Source: Arenibacter troitsensis
GTDB taxonomy: Bacteria; Bacteroidota; Bacteroidia; Flavobacteriales; Flavobacteriaceae
Assembly: GCF_900177645.1 (NCBI RefSeq)
Contig: NZ_FXAO01000004.1
Location: 281,453-345,452, forward strand
Direction of reading: 5' to 3'
Length of the DNA stretch: 64,000 nucleotides
Made by a program: the position numbers and the translations under genes. The notes under the pieces were generated by a model, which saw only the letters and a list, made by a program, of their open reading frames with translations, was not told the origin of the DNA and ran no database searches. Below are positions 1-7,357 of this stretch, one piece after another (the first letter of the stretch is position 1; each line of letters begins with the position of its first letter).

Positions 1-4
1 AAAT

Positions 5-42
5 AGACCTTCAGCCCCTACTTTGTGAAAGGGCCGAGGGTC
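5..42 (-). terminator. Possible imperfect stem-loop terminator
   Basis: The arms AGACCTTCAGCCC and GGGCCGAGGGTCT pair with two mismatches just beyond the stop of the leftward barrel gene. On the minus strand the stem is followed only by a short ATTT, so the terminator reading is weak. Confidence 0.3.
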
Positions 43-49
43 TTATATG

Positions 50-547
50 TTAATTAAGATTAAAAGAAGCTCCGATGGTAAATACAAACTGATTGTGCAA
101 TTTCTCAGCCGGTGTTAGGCTGTCCGTATTGTATTTTGCCAGGGGTGCATTTAATTCGGAAAACACCCCAAAGCCATCACTGAAAAAGTAGCGTACCCCC
201 AAATGACCTCCAAAATTTTTAAGACCAAGGTCCAACCCAGGATAAATATCCACATTGTCACCTAACTGAAAAACACTGCCCAGATTGGCATTGAACCTTG
301 CCTTTAGGTCTATTCTGTCCCCAAAATCGGCATCGATCAATTCTGCCACTCCCAATACATAAGAGGACGAAAGGCCAAGTGAGAAGTTTTCTCCCAAACC
401 GTAATCATAGGTAACTACAATTCCAGTACCATTCTCCTGGAAATTGGTGCCTATCTGAAATTTCATATCCTCCTTACCTTGAAATGCCTGTGCATTAACA
501 GATGATGCAGCCAAAACAAATACCAATGCAAACAATAATTTTCTCAT
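50..547 (-). CDS. Small outer-membrane beta-barrel-like protein (DUF6646-like)
   Basis: This 165-residue protein has a clear signal peptide (residues 1-19, ending in VNA before Gln). The rest alternates polar and hydrophobic residues, with many Gly and aromatic positions, and ends FTIGASFNLN, a terminal strand with an aromatic and a hydrophobic end typical of outer-membrane barrels. It resembles short Bacteroidota barrels annotated as DUF6646; that family name is from memory. It should be exported and sit in the outer membrane, with unknown function. It appears monocistronic: a TATCTTTG box lies about 36 bases upstream of the start and a possible stem-loop follows the stop. Gene reality is well supported; function is not. 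Confidence 0.75.
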   Translation of the reverse strand: MRKLLFALVFVLAASSVNAQAFQGKEDMKFQIGTNFQENGTGIVVTYDYGLGENFSLGLSSSYVLGVAELIDADFGDRIDLKARFNANLGSVFQLGDNVDIYPGLDLGLKNFGGHLGVRYFFSDGFGVFSELNAPLAKYNTDSLTPAEKLHNQFVFTIGASFNLN

Positions 548-582
548 AATAATCTTCTTAATGTAATTTTATTTAAAGGGGA

Positions 583-590
583 CAAAGATA
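583..590 (-). promoter_or_regulatory. Bacteroidota -7 box (TATCTTTG)
   Basis: On the minus strand this is TATCTTTG, matching the TAnnTTTG consensus, about 36 bases upstream of the barrel gene start. No convincing TTG -33 element lies at the usual 17-23 base spacing. Confidence 0.45.
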
Positions 591-612
591 TTCCTTTCCT
601 TACATATAATAC

Positions 613-1470
613 CTAGGACAACTGTTTATTTGTCCTTTCTATGGCTTGCGCATTTTTCCAGTCTATCCACTCCTGGCCCTTTAATTTTCGCATAATATTG
701 TCGTAATAACGCATGACCAATACATTGTAGAAGGCCCGCCCCAAGTTCACCGGATTTCTTGCAATTGCCCTTAAACTCATAGAAAAACCGGGGGTAATAT
801 ATTTCATATAGTGCCAATACCCTTCGGGCATATACAAGACCTCCCCATGTTCCAAATGGGTTTTAAACCCGGATGCATTTCTTAATGCAGGCCATTTTTC
901 ATAATCGGGATTGGAAAAATCTATGCTTTCATGGGTTATTAACGAATGCGGCACCTTATATAGGTATTTATTTTCAGATTGTGCAAAAAGGATGATCTCT
1001 TTTTTTCCCGCAAAATGAAAATGAAAAATGTTGGCCAGATCAATGTCATAATGCATAAAGGTATGGGAATTGGTCCCTCCAAAAAAAAGCATTGGCAGGC
1101 CTTTCATTAAATTAAGGCCAAAATCTGGAAACGTATAATCCTTTTGAAGCTCCGGAACCTCCTTAAGAATATTCCATAGAAAAATACGGTATTTGGTAGG
1201 CTCACTTTGCAAAAGATCCAAATAATCGGACATTTTCATAGTGGCATGGGGCTCGTTAAACCCGTCTTTATGATGTACGGGACGATCGTCATATAGCGGA
1301 ACTGTCTTGTTACCAGCCACCTGCCTCATATATTCAAAACTCCATTTGGAATAAGCCGGCCATTCCTCAATACACTTTTCTATGACCACTGGTCTCTGTG
1401 GCCTAAAATAGTTGTTGAGAAACTCTTCTTTGGTAATATTGGCTACCCTAGGAATCTCCTTTAAGTTCAA
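613..1470 (-). CDS. JmjC/cupin_8-type Fe(II)/2-oxoglutarate-dependent oxygenase-like protein
   Basis: The 285-residue protein has the cupin-like (JmjC, cupin_8) layout. The opening FRPQRPVVIEKCIEEWPA is the usual N-terminal signature of bacterial factor-inhibiting-HIF-like proteins. Iron ligands are visible as H140-x-D142 (MHYDID) with a second His at H220 (EGYWHYM). Family members are 2-oxoglutarate-dependent hydroxylases of protein or small-molecule substrates; the substrate here is unknown. The TAACTTTG box ends about 24 bases before the start, which supports the ATG at 1470. The gene lies downstream of bioB in the same direction, with 76 bases between, so read-through is possible but its own promoter is likely. 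All three metal ligands are present, so activity is plausible. Confidence 0.8.
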   Translation of the reverse strand: MNLKEIPRVANITKEEFLNNYFRPQRPVVIEKCIEEWPAYSKWSFEYMRQVAGNKTVPLYDDRPVHHKDGFNEPHATMKMSDYLDLLQSEPTKYRIFLWNILKEVPELQKDYTFPDFGLNLMKGLPMLFFGGTNSHTFMHYDIDLANIFHFHFAGKKEIILFAQSENKYLYKVPHSLITHESIDFSNPDYEKWPALRNASGFKTHLEHGEVLYMPEGYWHYMKYITPGFSMSLRAIARNPVNLGRAFYNVLVMRYYDNIMRKLKGQEWIDWKNAQAIERTNKQLS

Positions 1471-1493
1471 TCTAATCTGGTTGTTAAAGCTAA

Positions 1494-1501
1494 CAAAGTT
1501 A
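1494..1501 (-). promoter_or_regulatory. Bacteroidota -7 box (TAACTTTG)
   Basis: A perfect TAnnTTTG match on the minus strand, 24 bases from the oxygenase-like gene start, placing transcription initiation in the short gap after bioB. Confidence 0.45.
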
Positions 1502-1546
1502 AAAAACCTAAAATAATTATCTTAAAAATATAATCCAATATTAGGA

Positions 1547-2641
1547 TTACTCAGTAAGATTGGCCTTCTTTTTAGCGGCTTCGTTCCTATCTATGGTATG
1601 TCCCGGCCTGGTCCATTTCGGCTTTTCGCCCTTGCCCTGGTATTGGGAGTCTTCCGCTTCCACTGTTTTTGGCTGGGAAACCTTGGTAAAGGGCTTTTGC
1701 GGGTTTAGCCCCAAAAGCTTAAACATAGCCATATCCTCGTTAACGTCAGGATTAGGGGTAGTCAACAATTTGTCCCCTGCAAAAATAGAGTTGGCACCTG
1801 CAAAGAAACACATGGCCTGACCTTCCCTACTCATTTGTGTACGCCCGGCCGACAACCGAACCTGGGTTTCGGGCATTACAATACGGGTAGTGGCCACCAT
1901 ACGCACCATATCCCATATTGGAATAGGTGGCAAATCGGCCATAGGAGTACCCTCAACAGCTACGAGGGCATTAATAGGCACGGATTCCGGTTGTGGGTCC
2001 AAGGTGGAAAGTGCCACCAACATCCCCGCCCTATCTTCCAAAGCCTCGCCCATACCAATAATTCCACCGCTACATACGGTAACATTACTTTTGCGGACAT
2101 TGTCTATGGTATCCAAACGATCCTTAAAAGCACGGGTAGAAATAACATCTTTATAATAGTCCTCAGAAGTATCCAAATTATGGTTGTAAGCATAAAGTCC
2201 GGCTTCCGCCAAACGATGCGCCTGATTTTCAGTAATCATTCCCAAAGTACAGCAAACCTCCATATCCAGCTTGTTAATGGTACGTACCATTTCCAACACC
2301 TGATCAAACTCGGGTCCGTCCTTAACGTTCCTCCATGCTGCCCCCATACACACTCTAGAACTTCCAGCGGATTTGGCACGCAAGGCCTGGGCCTTTACTT
2401 GGGACACTGTCATAAGGTCGTTGCCCTCCACTTTGGTGTGGTAGCGTGCAGCCTGTGGACAGTACCCGCAATCCTCAGGGCAACCCCCGGTTTTAATGGA
2501 TAGCAAGGTAGATACCTGAACCGTATTGGGGTCATGGTTTTCCCTATGTACGGTAGCCGCCTCGTAAAGCAGCTCCATAAAGGGTTTGTTGTAAATATCC
2601 AGTATTTCCTGTTTGGTCCAGTTATGTCTTACTTCGCTCAT
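1547..2641 (-). CDS. bioB: Biotin synthase BioB
   Basis: Radical-SAM enzyme that inserts sulfur into dethiobiotin, the last step of biotin synthesis. From the ATG at 2641 it has 364 residues; the cluster-binding cysteines C54, C58 and C61 lie in GGCPEDCGYCPQ, and the family segments YNHNLDTS and SGGIIGMGE are present. The frame stays open to 2707, but that extension (MQVLLVGVGREG...) runs into a dispersed repeat, so I prefer the start MSEVRHNWTKQE, behind an A-rich leader. The C-terminus carries a charged tail of about 40 residues, common in Bacteroidota BioB. It is separated from the other bio genes by a toxin-antitoxin cassette, so it may no longer share their transcript. Function is secure. 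Confidence 0.95.
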   Translation of the reverse strand: MSEVRHNWTKQEILDIYNKPFMELLYEAATVHRENHDPNTVQVSTLLSIKTGGCPEDCGYCPQAARYHTKVEGNDLMTVSQVKAQALRAKSAGSSRVCMGAAWRNVKDGPEFDQVLEMVRTINKLDMEVCCTLGMITENQAHRLAEAGLYAYNHNLDTSEDYYKDVISTRAFKDRLDTIDNVRKSNVTVCSGGIIGMGEALEDRAGMLVALSTLDPQPESVPINALVAVEGTPMADLPPIPIWDMVRMVATTRIVMPETQVRLSAGRTQMSREGQAMCFFAGANSIFAGDKLLTTPNPDVNEDMAMFKLLGLNPQKPFTKVSQPKTVEAEDSQYQGKGEKPKWTRPGHTIDRNEAAKKKANLTE

Positions 2642-2656
2642 ACTTTTTAGTTCTTG

Positions 2657-2845
2657 GGGCTTTCCCCAACTTCCTTCTCTCCCAACACCTACAAGGAGGA
2701 CCTGCAAGGTCTTGACGACCTTGTAGGTCTACACCTTGCAGGAGAGAGCAAGGAAGTCGGGGTCGGGCTTTCCGCTATATCTTTTTCAGTTTACCTTCGC
2801 CAGGCGCGGTAAACATAAAAAGGATGCCGCTGCAATCCCTAAGCC
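2657..2845. repeat. Nested inverted-repeat element (dispersed REP-like family)
   Basis: Several stems are stacked here. Imperfect outer arms CCCCAACTTCCTT and AAGGAAGTCGGGG enclose the arms ACCTGCAAGGTC and GACCTTGTAGGT (one mismatch) around a short centre. Beyond them GGGCTTTCCGCTATATC and GGATGCCGCTGCAATCCC flank a GTTTACC/GGTAAAC hairpin (2789-2814). From memory, the CGGGCTTTCCGCTATATC ... GGATGCCGCTGCAATCCC pair recurs across flavobacterial genomes as a non-coding dispersed repeat. It lies upstream of bioB and may affect its leader. Only one copy is in the window, so family membership is recalled, not shown. Confidence 0.6.
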
Positions 2846-3011
2846 AACATTTATTTAGGGGTCAAAAATAACCTAATATCCGCAGAAATTGCAAAATTCC
2901 ATTCCTTAATTCGTCGATTATTGCAGTTTTCAACTGCTTTTAGAACATAAGTTAGCCAGGAATTGACCAAAAAATAGGTTGATATATTAATAAAAACCCG
3001 CCAAAAGAGAG

Positions 3012-3085
3012 TTAAGGCTTGCCCAAAAGAATACTCACCACATTCCCAACAAAGCCAACTGCGTTTACCATCACCTTATTGATCT
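3012..3085 (-). pseudogene. Displaced 3' end of the ketoacyl synthase gene
   Basis: Read leftward, this piece encodes INKVMVNAVGF, then VGNVVSILLGKP and a stop, matching the C-terminus of the intact synthase that ends at 3778 (INKVMVNAVGF, GGNAVSVLLGKI). Over 68 aligned bases (3018-3085 against 3784-3851) there are five mismatches. The conserved FGG motif has become FVG, suggesting drift without selection. The two copies are 766 bp apart, in the same orientation, and flank a toxin-antitoxin pair. The simplest reading is that the cassette inserted at the 3' end of the gene and restored the reading frame with a second copy of the end. Confidence 0.85.
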
Positions 3086-3146
3086 CAAAGGAAAGAAACT
3101 TATGGGATATAAATTGTATCTTTACTATAGGCAATAAGAAATTATT

Positions 3147-3383
3147 ATGGCAAGCATCGATTTAAGAAATACGGTCCGGGAGTATATAGATAAGGCAGAC
3201 TTAAGGCTTTTAAAAATGATTAAAGCATTAGCGGAAAGCTATCAAAATGACGAGCAAGAGCTTACTTTAAGTGAAGAACAATATCAAATGATCGATAAGC
3301 GTAAGGAAGCCCATGTCAATGAAGAAAGTAATACATTAACTTGGGAACAAGTCAAACAAAACGCTAGAAATGCTTCACAATAA
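3147..3383 (+). CDS. Antitoxin of a type II toxin-antitoxin pair (addiction module component family)
   Basis: The 78-residue protein MASIDLRNTVREYIDKAD... looks like the addiction-module component family: a helical N-terminus, then an acidic linker and a short C-terminal segment (TLTWEQVKQNAR) that would wrap the toxin. Its stop overlaps the toxin start by one base (TAATG), the translational coupling usual for these loci. A TATCTTTA box at 3117-3124 could drive it. Antitoxins of this type normally neutralise the toxin and repress the operon. The pair interrupts the leftward biotin genes in the opposite orientation and is bracketed by duplicated ketoacyl synthase 3' ends, so it is an insertion. 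Confidence 0.8.
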   Translation: MASIDLRNTVREYIDKADLRLLKMIKALAESYQNDEQELTLSEEQYQMIDKRKEAHVNEESNTLTWEQVKQNARNASQ

Positions 3384-3673
3384 TGGCATATAGTTTAGAG
3401 GTTATAAACGATGCCAATCTAGAAATTATTGAAGCCTATCTCTATTACGAGGAAAAAAGAATTGGTTTAGGCGAGGAATTCTTGGAACATTTGGATTTCT
3501 ATTTTGAACGAATTATAGCCAACCCCAAATGCTTTCCCCAAAAACGTAAACCCTATAGAGAAGCATTTTTAAAACGCTTTCCATTCTTAATTATATATGA
3601 AATCACCAATAAAAAAGTGATTGTTTATTCCGTGTTCAACACTTGGCAAAATCCAAAGAAAAAGAAAAGATAA
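3383..3673 (+). CDS. RelE/ParE-family toxin
   Basis: A 96-residue RelE/ParE superfamily toxin: N-terminal strand YSLEVINDANLEI, helical hairpin EAYLYYEEKRIGLGEEFLEHL, then strands with KRFPFLIIYEI and VIVYSVFNTWQNPKKKKR at the end. The basic tail and the pattern fPFliiYei...v.vysvfht are family hallmarks. Members either cleave mRNA on ribosomes (RelE) or poison gyrase (ParE); the sequence alone does not decide which. It overlaps the antitoxin by one base. Full length, so probably functional. Confidence 0.85.
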   Translation: MAYSLEVINDANLEIIEAYLYYEEKRIGLGEEFLEHLDFYFERIIANPKCFPQKRKPYREAFLKRFPFLIIYEITNKKVIVYSVFNTWQNPKKKKR

Positions 3674-3777
3674 TTCTAAATTCTGTCCCATAGCTTATTA
3701 GCTGTAGAATTTATTATAAAGACTCCCCCCAATAGTATGGTACAACAGATTTCTCGTAGTTCCGATTGCTACTACAA

Positions 3778-4947
3778 TTAAATCTTGCCCAAAAGAACAC
3801 TCACCGCATTCCCCCCAAAACCAACTGCGTTTACCATCACCTTATTGATCTGTTTTGGCATAGCCTCATATGTCACATATGGCACTCCTATAAACTCTTG
3901 ATGCTGCAACATCAACACCGCCAATTCCAAACTCAGCATTCCAGAGGCACCAAAAGAATGCCCTAGCTTCCATTTATTAGTGGTCAAGGCCGGCATATCT
4001 TTTCCAAATATTTTCTTGATGGCGGTTACCTCGGACAAGTCGCCTTTAATGGTTCCCGGAGCATGCAATACCACCACATCCACCTCCTTGGGATCTATCC
4101 CGCCCAAAGCCATTTTCATGGATCGCTGAAAACAGACGGCATCAGAGGATATAGAAATATTGTGTTCCAATATTTCCGTGGCATAACCCAGGCCTTCAAT
4201 ACGGGCAAGGGCATTTTGGATATTGTCTTTCTCCAAACAGGCCATGGAAGCAGCTTCACCCAATACCATGGTATTTTGTTTCTTATCGAGGTCCAAAGCG
4301 CGACATGGATAACCACTAGGGTCGTTTGCAACAAACCGCGAATAAACCTTTAAGGCCTTCATCTGTGCAATGGTAAAGGGCGTTAATGGCGCCTCGCTTC
4401 CCCCTACCAAAAATTTATTGGCCATACCACTTTTCAACCATGCCACCCCGTTCAAGAGGGAATGCAGGGCAGTGGAACAAGTAATGGAATGTGATATCTC
4501 AGGCCCTCGGGTCTGTAGGTCATGGGCAACCCATGATGAAATATTACCCAAAGTCGTAGTAGGCGAGGACAAGGTAGTGGCCTCGCCATTTTGGATAAAT
4601 TCGCTATGGTATTTTTCAAAAAGTCCAGTAGCGCCCCTGGAGGAGCCAATGTTTACTCCAAAATCGTCATCCTTCCAACCCGCTTGTCCTATAGCATCCC
4701 TAGACGCATAAATAGCATACAGCACAGAGGGATCCAAGTTTTTATATTTGGAATCCGAATTTTTTAATTCCTCTATCTTCTGTTGCGCATCTTCTGCTAA
4801 GGCGGAACCCCAGGCGGTTAGATCGCCATAGCTTTTCTGTTGCAAAAAATGGTCTGGACACTTATAATTTTCCCAGATCTCCTTCAAAGAAATTCCTAAA
4901 GGAGAAATGGAAGACAATGCGGTGATATAAATAGATTCGTTCTGCAT
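3778..4947 (-). CDS. Beta-ketoacyl-ACP synthase family protein in the biotin operon
   Basis: A 389-residue condensing enzyme. The Cys-His-His triad is intact: C157 in SITCSTALHSL, H295 in VVLHAPGTIKGD and H330 in NKWKLGHSFGASG, with K326 nearby. It is smaller than FabF (about 410 residues) and its HAPGT segment departs from the usual HGTGT. The start lies 3 bases after bioA, so the two are surely co-transcribed. Inference: it takes part in making the pimeloyl thioester that BioF needs, since no bioC or bioH is present here. Its last 68 bases are duplicated 766 bp away beyond a toxin-antitoxin cassette. A general fatty-acid role cannot be excluded, but operon membership argues for a dedicated function. 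Confidence 0.85.
   Translation of the reverse strand: MQNESIYITALSSISPLGISLKEIWENYKCPDHFLQQKSYGDLTAWGSALAEDAQQKIEELKNSDSKYKNLDPSVLYAIYASRDAIGQAGWKDDDFGVNIGSSRGATGLFEKYHSEFIQNGEATTLSSPTTTLGNISSWVAHDLQTRGPEISHSITCSTALHSLLNGVAWLKSGMANKFLVGGSEAPLTPFTIAQMKALKVYSRFVANDPSGYPCRALDLDKKQNTMVLGEAASMACLEKDNIQNALARIEGLGYATEILEHNISISSDAVCFQRSMKMALGGIDPKEVDVVVLHAPGTIKGDLSEVTAIKKIFGKDMPALTTNKWKLGHSFGASGMLSLELAVLMLQHQEFIGVPYVTYEAMPKQINKVMVNAVGFGGNAVSVLLGKI
3784..3851. repeat. Direct repeat inside the ketoacyl synthase 3' end (partner of 3018-3085)
   Basis: These 68 bases match 3018-3085 at 63 positions in the same orientation. They form the current functional 3' end of the synthase, while the partner is the abandoned one. 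Together they bracket the toxin-antitoxin pair like attachment sites or the ends of a recombination duplication. Confidence 0.85.
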
Positions 4948-4950
4948 TCA

Positions 4951-6219
4951 TCAAAATTTTTCAAGGACTTCCCTTATACTAACGTATATCCTTTGCATTT
5001 CATCTTTGGTAATAATATAGGGTGCCGAAATATATATGGTATTTCCCAAGGGCCGCAAAAATACGCCGGAACCCATAAAATGTTGAAACAGTTTGTCCCT
5101 AACATTTCCATAGCGCTCCATAACAACATCAAGATCCAGGGCATAGATTATACCGGTCTGTCTAGTGGCAGCCACCTTAGGGTGATCTTTAATTTCTGCA
5201 TCAAACTCTTGGTGCCATTGTATTATACGACCTATATTCTTTTGAATTTCCTCTGAGGTCAACAATTCAATTCCCGCCAAGGCAGCGGCACAGGCCAAGG
5301 GGTTTGCGGTATAGGTATGGCCATGAAAAAGTCCCTTGGCAATGTCATCACTGTAAAAGGCATCATAAACTTTCTGGGTACAACTGGTCACCGCCATGGG
5401 AAGCATCCCGGCCGTAAGAGCCTTGGACATACAGATAATATCGGGCTTCTCCGTCATATGATCCGAAGCAAAATGCCTTCCGGTTTTCCCAAAGCCTGTC
5501 ATCACCTCATCGGCAATGGCCAAAACCCCATGCGATTTTATCACTTTTAAAATTATCTCCAAATGTTCCGCCTTATGCATTTTCATGGCTGCAGCTCCCT
5601 GTACCAAGGGTTCGTATATAAATCCGGCCACAGCATCAAGATCCATGGTATTTTCCAATTCATGTAACAGGCTCCCAAGATTGTCCTCCGTAGGAACTGG
5701 AATCCTTTTTACATCAATAAAATAATCCTCAAAAGGACCGTTATAAACAGACAGTCCAGAGACGGACATCGCCCCAAAGGTATCGCCATGAAAACCATCT
5801 TCAAACGCCAATAAAACAGAACGCTTTTTTCCCAAATTATGATGGTACTGTAAGGCCATCTTAATCCCGATCTCGGTAGCCGTGGAACCATTATCTGAAA
5901 AAAACAATTTTTGCTGATTTTGTGGCAGCAACGAAATAAGGGCCTCTGAAAGCGCTATGGCAGGCTCATGGGTAAATCCACTAAAGACCACCTGGTCCAA
6001 CTGCTGCATTTGTGCATATACCTTGGATATAATGGCATCATTGCAATGGCCATAGACACTGGTGTACCAGGATGATATGCCATCTATATATTCCTTGCCG
6101 TGCTCATCTACCAAAACCGCTCCCTTTGCCTTAACAATACCCAACATTTTAGGATGCAGTTTATGCTGCGTAAGCGGGTGCCAAAGGTGTTTCTGATCCC
6201 TTTCCGAAAGACTTTTCAA
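4951..6219 (-). CDS. bioA: Adenosylmethionine-8-amino-7-oxononanoate aminotransferase BioA
   Basis: PLP-dependent class III aminotransferase that uses S-adenosylmethionine to convert 8-amino-7-oxononanoate to 7,8-diaminononanoate. In its 422 residues one sees the N-terminal KHLWHPLTQH typical of BioA, the cofactor segment DNGSTATEIGIKMA, the Asp in AIADEVMTGFGKTG (D237) and the PLP lysine K266 in MSKALTAG. Length and motifs are normal. It stands 139 bases after bioD and 3 bases before the ketoacyl synthase. A CATCTTTG sequence (near -7 consensus) lies in the upstream gap, so bioA-KAS may have an extra promoter. Function is secure. Confidence 0.96.
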   Translation of the reverse strand: MKSLSERDQKHLWHPLTQHKLHPKMLGIVKAKGAVLVDEHGKEYIDGISSWYTSVYGHCNDAIISKVYAQMQQLDQVVFSGFTHEPAIALSEALISLLPQNQQKLFFSDNGSTATEIGIKMALQYHHNLGKKRSVLLAFEDGFHGDTFGAMSVSGLSVYNGPFEDYFIDVKRIPVPTEDNLGSLLHELENTMDLDAVAGFIYEPLVQGAAAMKMHKAEHLEIILKVIKSHGVLAIADEVMTGFGKTGRHFASDHMTEKPDIICMSKALTAGMLPMAVTSCTQKVYDAFYSDDIAKGLFHGHTYTANPLACAAALAGIELLTSEEIQKNIGRIIQWHQEFDAEIKDHPKVAATRQTGIIYALDLDVVMERYGNVRDKLFQHFMGSGVFLRPLGNTIYISAPYIITKDEMQRIYVSIREVLEKF

Positions 6220-6358
6220 TTGAATTTCCTTTTTAAATAGAGGTGCAAAGATGGGGAATAATGACTAAAAACACTATCCCAATCCCAATTCATTTAAGGG
6301 AGACAAACAATCCTTAACCCCTGTCAGATACAAGGAATATTTTTAAAGGCCAATGACC

Positions 6359-6970
6359 TTACCAAGCCATAAGTGCAGGCCGCAATTGTTCCGCGTATTT
6401 CTTAACCACCTCTTTTGTAAGAGTATCTTCATGACCAATTCTACCCAAAACAGGTACTCCGGTAATTTTGGTGATAATATCCTCGGAGGCGGCGTTTGGC
6501 TCGCCATTAAAAAGTATGGCAACATCATACCCCTTGAGCAAGAGCCATTTAATAGTCAACAGAGAGTGATTGATACTGCCCAAATAATGTTTCACCACAA
6601 CAACCACATGATAAGTTGGCATAATAATATCCAATAAGGTATCGGAATCGTTCAGCGGCACCAAAACACCTCCAGCCCCTTCGATTACCATATGGTTGTC
6701 TGTTTTGGGCTCATGTATTTTGTTATGGTCAATATAGACCCCTTCCAAGGCAGCTGCCGCATGAGGACTAATGGGTGCCTTAAGGGAGTAGCTGCTTTTA
6801 TGTATTACGGTTTTGGTATTGGAGATTAAATTGGAAATAGTTTCACTATCGGAATCCTCACCTGTTTGAACGGGTTTCCAATAATCTGCCTGCAAGGCCT
6901 CGACCAAGACTGCCGAGGTTATTGTCTTTCCTACATCTGTTGATATTCCTGTTACAAAAAATTGTTTCAT
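6359..6970 (-). CDS. bioD: Dethiobiotin synthetase BioD
   Basis: ATP-dependent carboxylase that closes the ureido ring to give dethiobiotin. The 203-residue protein starts MKQFFVTGISTDVGKT, with the P-loop G8-T16 (K15 in DVGKT) diagnostic of BioD; KPVQTGEDSDS and VIEGAGGVLVPL (substrate and Mg binding) follow. The ATG begins one base after the DUF2007 stop, so the two are translationally coupled. Length is slightly below the roughly 220 residues of many homologues but nothing essential seems missing. Confidence 0.95.
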   Translation of the reverse strand: MKQFFVTGISTDVGKTITSAVLVEALQADYWKPVQTGEDSDSETISNLISNTKTVIHKSSYSLKAPISPHAAAALEGVYIDHNKIHEPKTDNHMVIEGAGGVLVPLNDSDTLLDIIMPTYHVVVVVKHYLGSINHSLLTIKWLLLKGYDVAILFNGEPNAASEDIITKITGVPVLGRIGHEDTLTKEVVKKYAEQLRPALMAW

Positions 6971-6971
6971 T

Positions 6972-7355
6972 CTAGCTTGGTTCTGTTATAAACTCACAAT
7001 TTAGACATTTATACTTTCTTTTTTCAAAAAATGGAAAAAGTTTATAAAAAATCCCTTTCCTGTTATAATAAATCTCCATTCTCTGTGCCTTGCAGTTTGG
7101 ACAACGCCTAAAATTACCTTCGTCGTCCACGGCATAGGCCCTAATTTCATTGTAGATTTCAGTAGCCCTTTCCTTATCGGAAAAATATACCTGTAGCTTC
7201 ACTCCGCCTATGGCATTACTGATCAGGGGGTCCGAATTAAGGGTATTCTCATCCCTAAGAAATACGGGGATACCATCGGCCTCCAATCGGCCTTTTAGTA
7301 TTTGAACGTCAGCTACATATTCAAAGGCAGCAAGGGTATAAAATTCTGGATTCAT
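6972..7355 (-). CDS. DUF2007 (putative signal-transducing protein) with a zinc ribbon
   Basis: A 127-residue protein. Residues 1-70 have the DUF2007 pattern (YTLAAFEYVADVQILKGRLEADGIPVFLRDENTL...AIGGVKLQVYFSDKERA), a small alpha/beta fold related to PII-like proteins. The C-terminus adds a zinc-ribbon-like part with CPNC and, 31 residues on, CLNC. It sits 2 bases after bioF and 1 base before bioD, inside the biotin operon. Family function is not established; the position suggests a conserved or accidental partner of biotin synthesis. It may equally be an unlinked housekeeping protein carried in the operon. Confidence 0.75.
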   Translation of the reverse strand: MNPEFYTLAAFEYVADVQILKGRLEADGIPVFLRDENTLNSDPLISNAIGGVKLQVYFSDKERATEIYNEIRAYAVDDEGNFRRCPNCKAQRMEIYYNRKGIFYKLFPFFEKRKYKCLNCEFITEPS

Positions 7356-7357
7356 CT

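Noticed and set aside
1835-2503. Rightward 222-residue open frame
   Set aside because: Entirely antisense to bioB; composition explains the lack of stops.
2642-2707. Upstream extension of bioB
   Set aside because: The added residues are encoded by the palindromic repeat and homologues begin near MSEVRHNW.
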